A stretch of DNA of 64,000 nucleotides from NCBI RefSeq assembly GCF_000208745.1, contig NC_030858.1:7242335-7306334 (forward strand), in the 5' to 3' direction. Below are positions 63,651 through 64,000 of the stretch, one piece after another. The position numbers and the translations under genes were made by a program. The notes beneath the pieces were generated by a model. The model had not been told where the DNA came from and did no database searches. It worked only from the letters and a program-made list of their open reading frames with translations. Source of the stretch: Theobroma cacao. Its lineage: Eukaryota > Streptophyta > Magnoliopsida > Malvales > Malvaceae. Each line of letters begins with the position of its first letter. Within the stretch, counting starts at the first letter, position 1.

Positions 63651-64000
63651 TTTTATAAATAATTATATAAGAATTTCAATGAAAAATTAAAATTAGTGAT
63701 ATTTTTGTAGATTATTTAAAGAAATTAAAATGAAGTTATTTATTTATAAGAAAGTTTTATTTAATCTACAAAAATGAAGTTATTTGAAATAATTTAGAAA
63801 TAATAGTATCTACCTTATTTTTAATATTGTCATTTTTGTAGATTTAATAATAAATCTGTGTTTGTCTATAATGCAGGGAAAATAGAAAATGAAACAATGA
63901 AAGATATCTTGAAAAGTAATGTTTATAATAAAATATATCAAAATTTGAATGAGAGGAAACATAAAAAATAATACTAGCATCAAGGCATCATATATAACCA
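63651..64000. other. Host flank after the Helitron
   Basis: AT-rich, no gene. A perfect 13-bp inverted repeat, TTTTTGTAGATTA (63702-63714) and TAATCTACAAAAA (63762-63774), with a further TTTTTGTAGATTTA copy near 63833, suggests a small MITE remnant. Confidence 0.4.

Noticed and set aside
1..64000. tRNA genes, rRNA, CRISPR arrays, bacterial or viral operons
   Set aside because: Scanned by eye for tRNA B-box-like motifs, repeat-spacer arrays and prokaryotic gene order; none found, and the content is plainly plant nuclear.

Overview
This window is plant nuclear DNA, from a eudicot. The evidence is spliced genes with GT-AG introns, two MIR396 microRNA hairpins, an ortholog of the domesticated plant transposase DAYSLEEPER, a raffinose-synthase-family gene of the RFS6/DIN10 type, and an AT-rich background full of MITE, LTR-like, LINE and Helitron remnants. 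Runs of N (23408-23675 and one base at 59200) show it comes from a draft assembly. I cannot name the species.

Layout. 1-6.3 kb is gene-poor and holds two copies of one TIR-type MITE family, one of them split by a second repeat. 6.3-13.5 kb holds two MIR396 genes facing each other: MIR396b on + (hairpin about 6535-6684) and MIR396a on - (hairpin about 13149-13292), each with a TATA box at a fitting distance. 15.2-18.0 kb is a dead LINE with a duplicated RNase H segment. 18.9-24.4 kb is nested repeats: LTR-like sequence, two diverged copies of another LTR-like family, and a MITE split by the second copy. 24.4-32.9 kb is intergenic with two further MITEs.

The gene-rich part is 33.0-44.6 kb. It holds a DAYSLEEPER-like BED zinc-finger gene with an intron in its 5' UTR (CDS 34890-36911, +), a seven-exon gene for the SNAP43 subunit of the snRNA-activating protein complex (37904-40559, +), and an RFS6/DIN10-type gene (41345-44244, -, with a 5' UTR exon). 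I rebuilt the last two from splice sites; each gives an unbroken frame of whole codons.

45-51.9 kb is intergenic. It contains an unexplained island with three G-boxes (47.55-47.80 kb). 51.9-63.65 kb is a large decayed Helitron: a RepHel gene with many stops (51925-58543), interrupted by a 1.4-kb insertion with a perfect 5-bp target duplication, then an RPA1-like gene of eight exons (58915-62240) with only one in-frame stop, and a well-formed Helitron 3' end (hairpin, short spacer, CTAG, then T) at 63622-63650. The Helitron 5' end was not found.

The genes do not form one pathway. The cellular genes act in growth control (miR396), chromatin or gene regulation (DAYSLEEPER), snRNA transcription (SNAP43) and galactoside metabolism (RFS6). 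The most noteworthy items are the convergent MIR396 pair, the Helitron with unequal decay of its two genes, and the RFS6 TATA box lying inside an open upstream frame.
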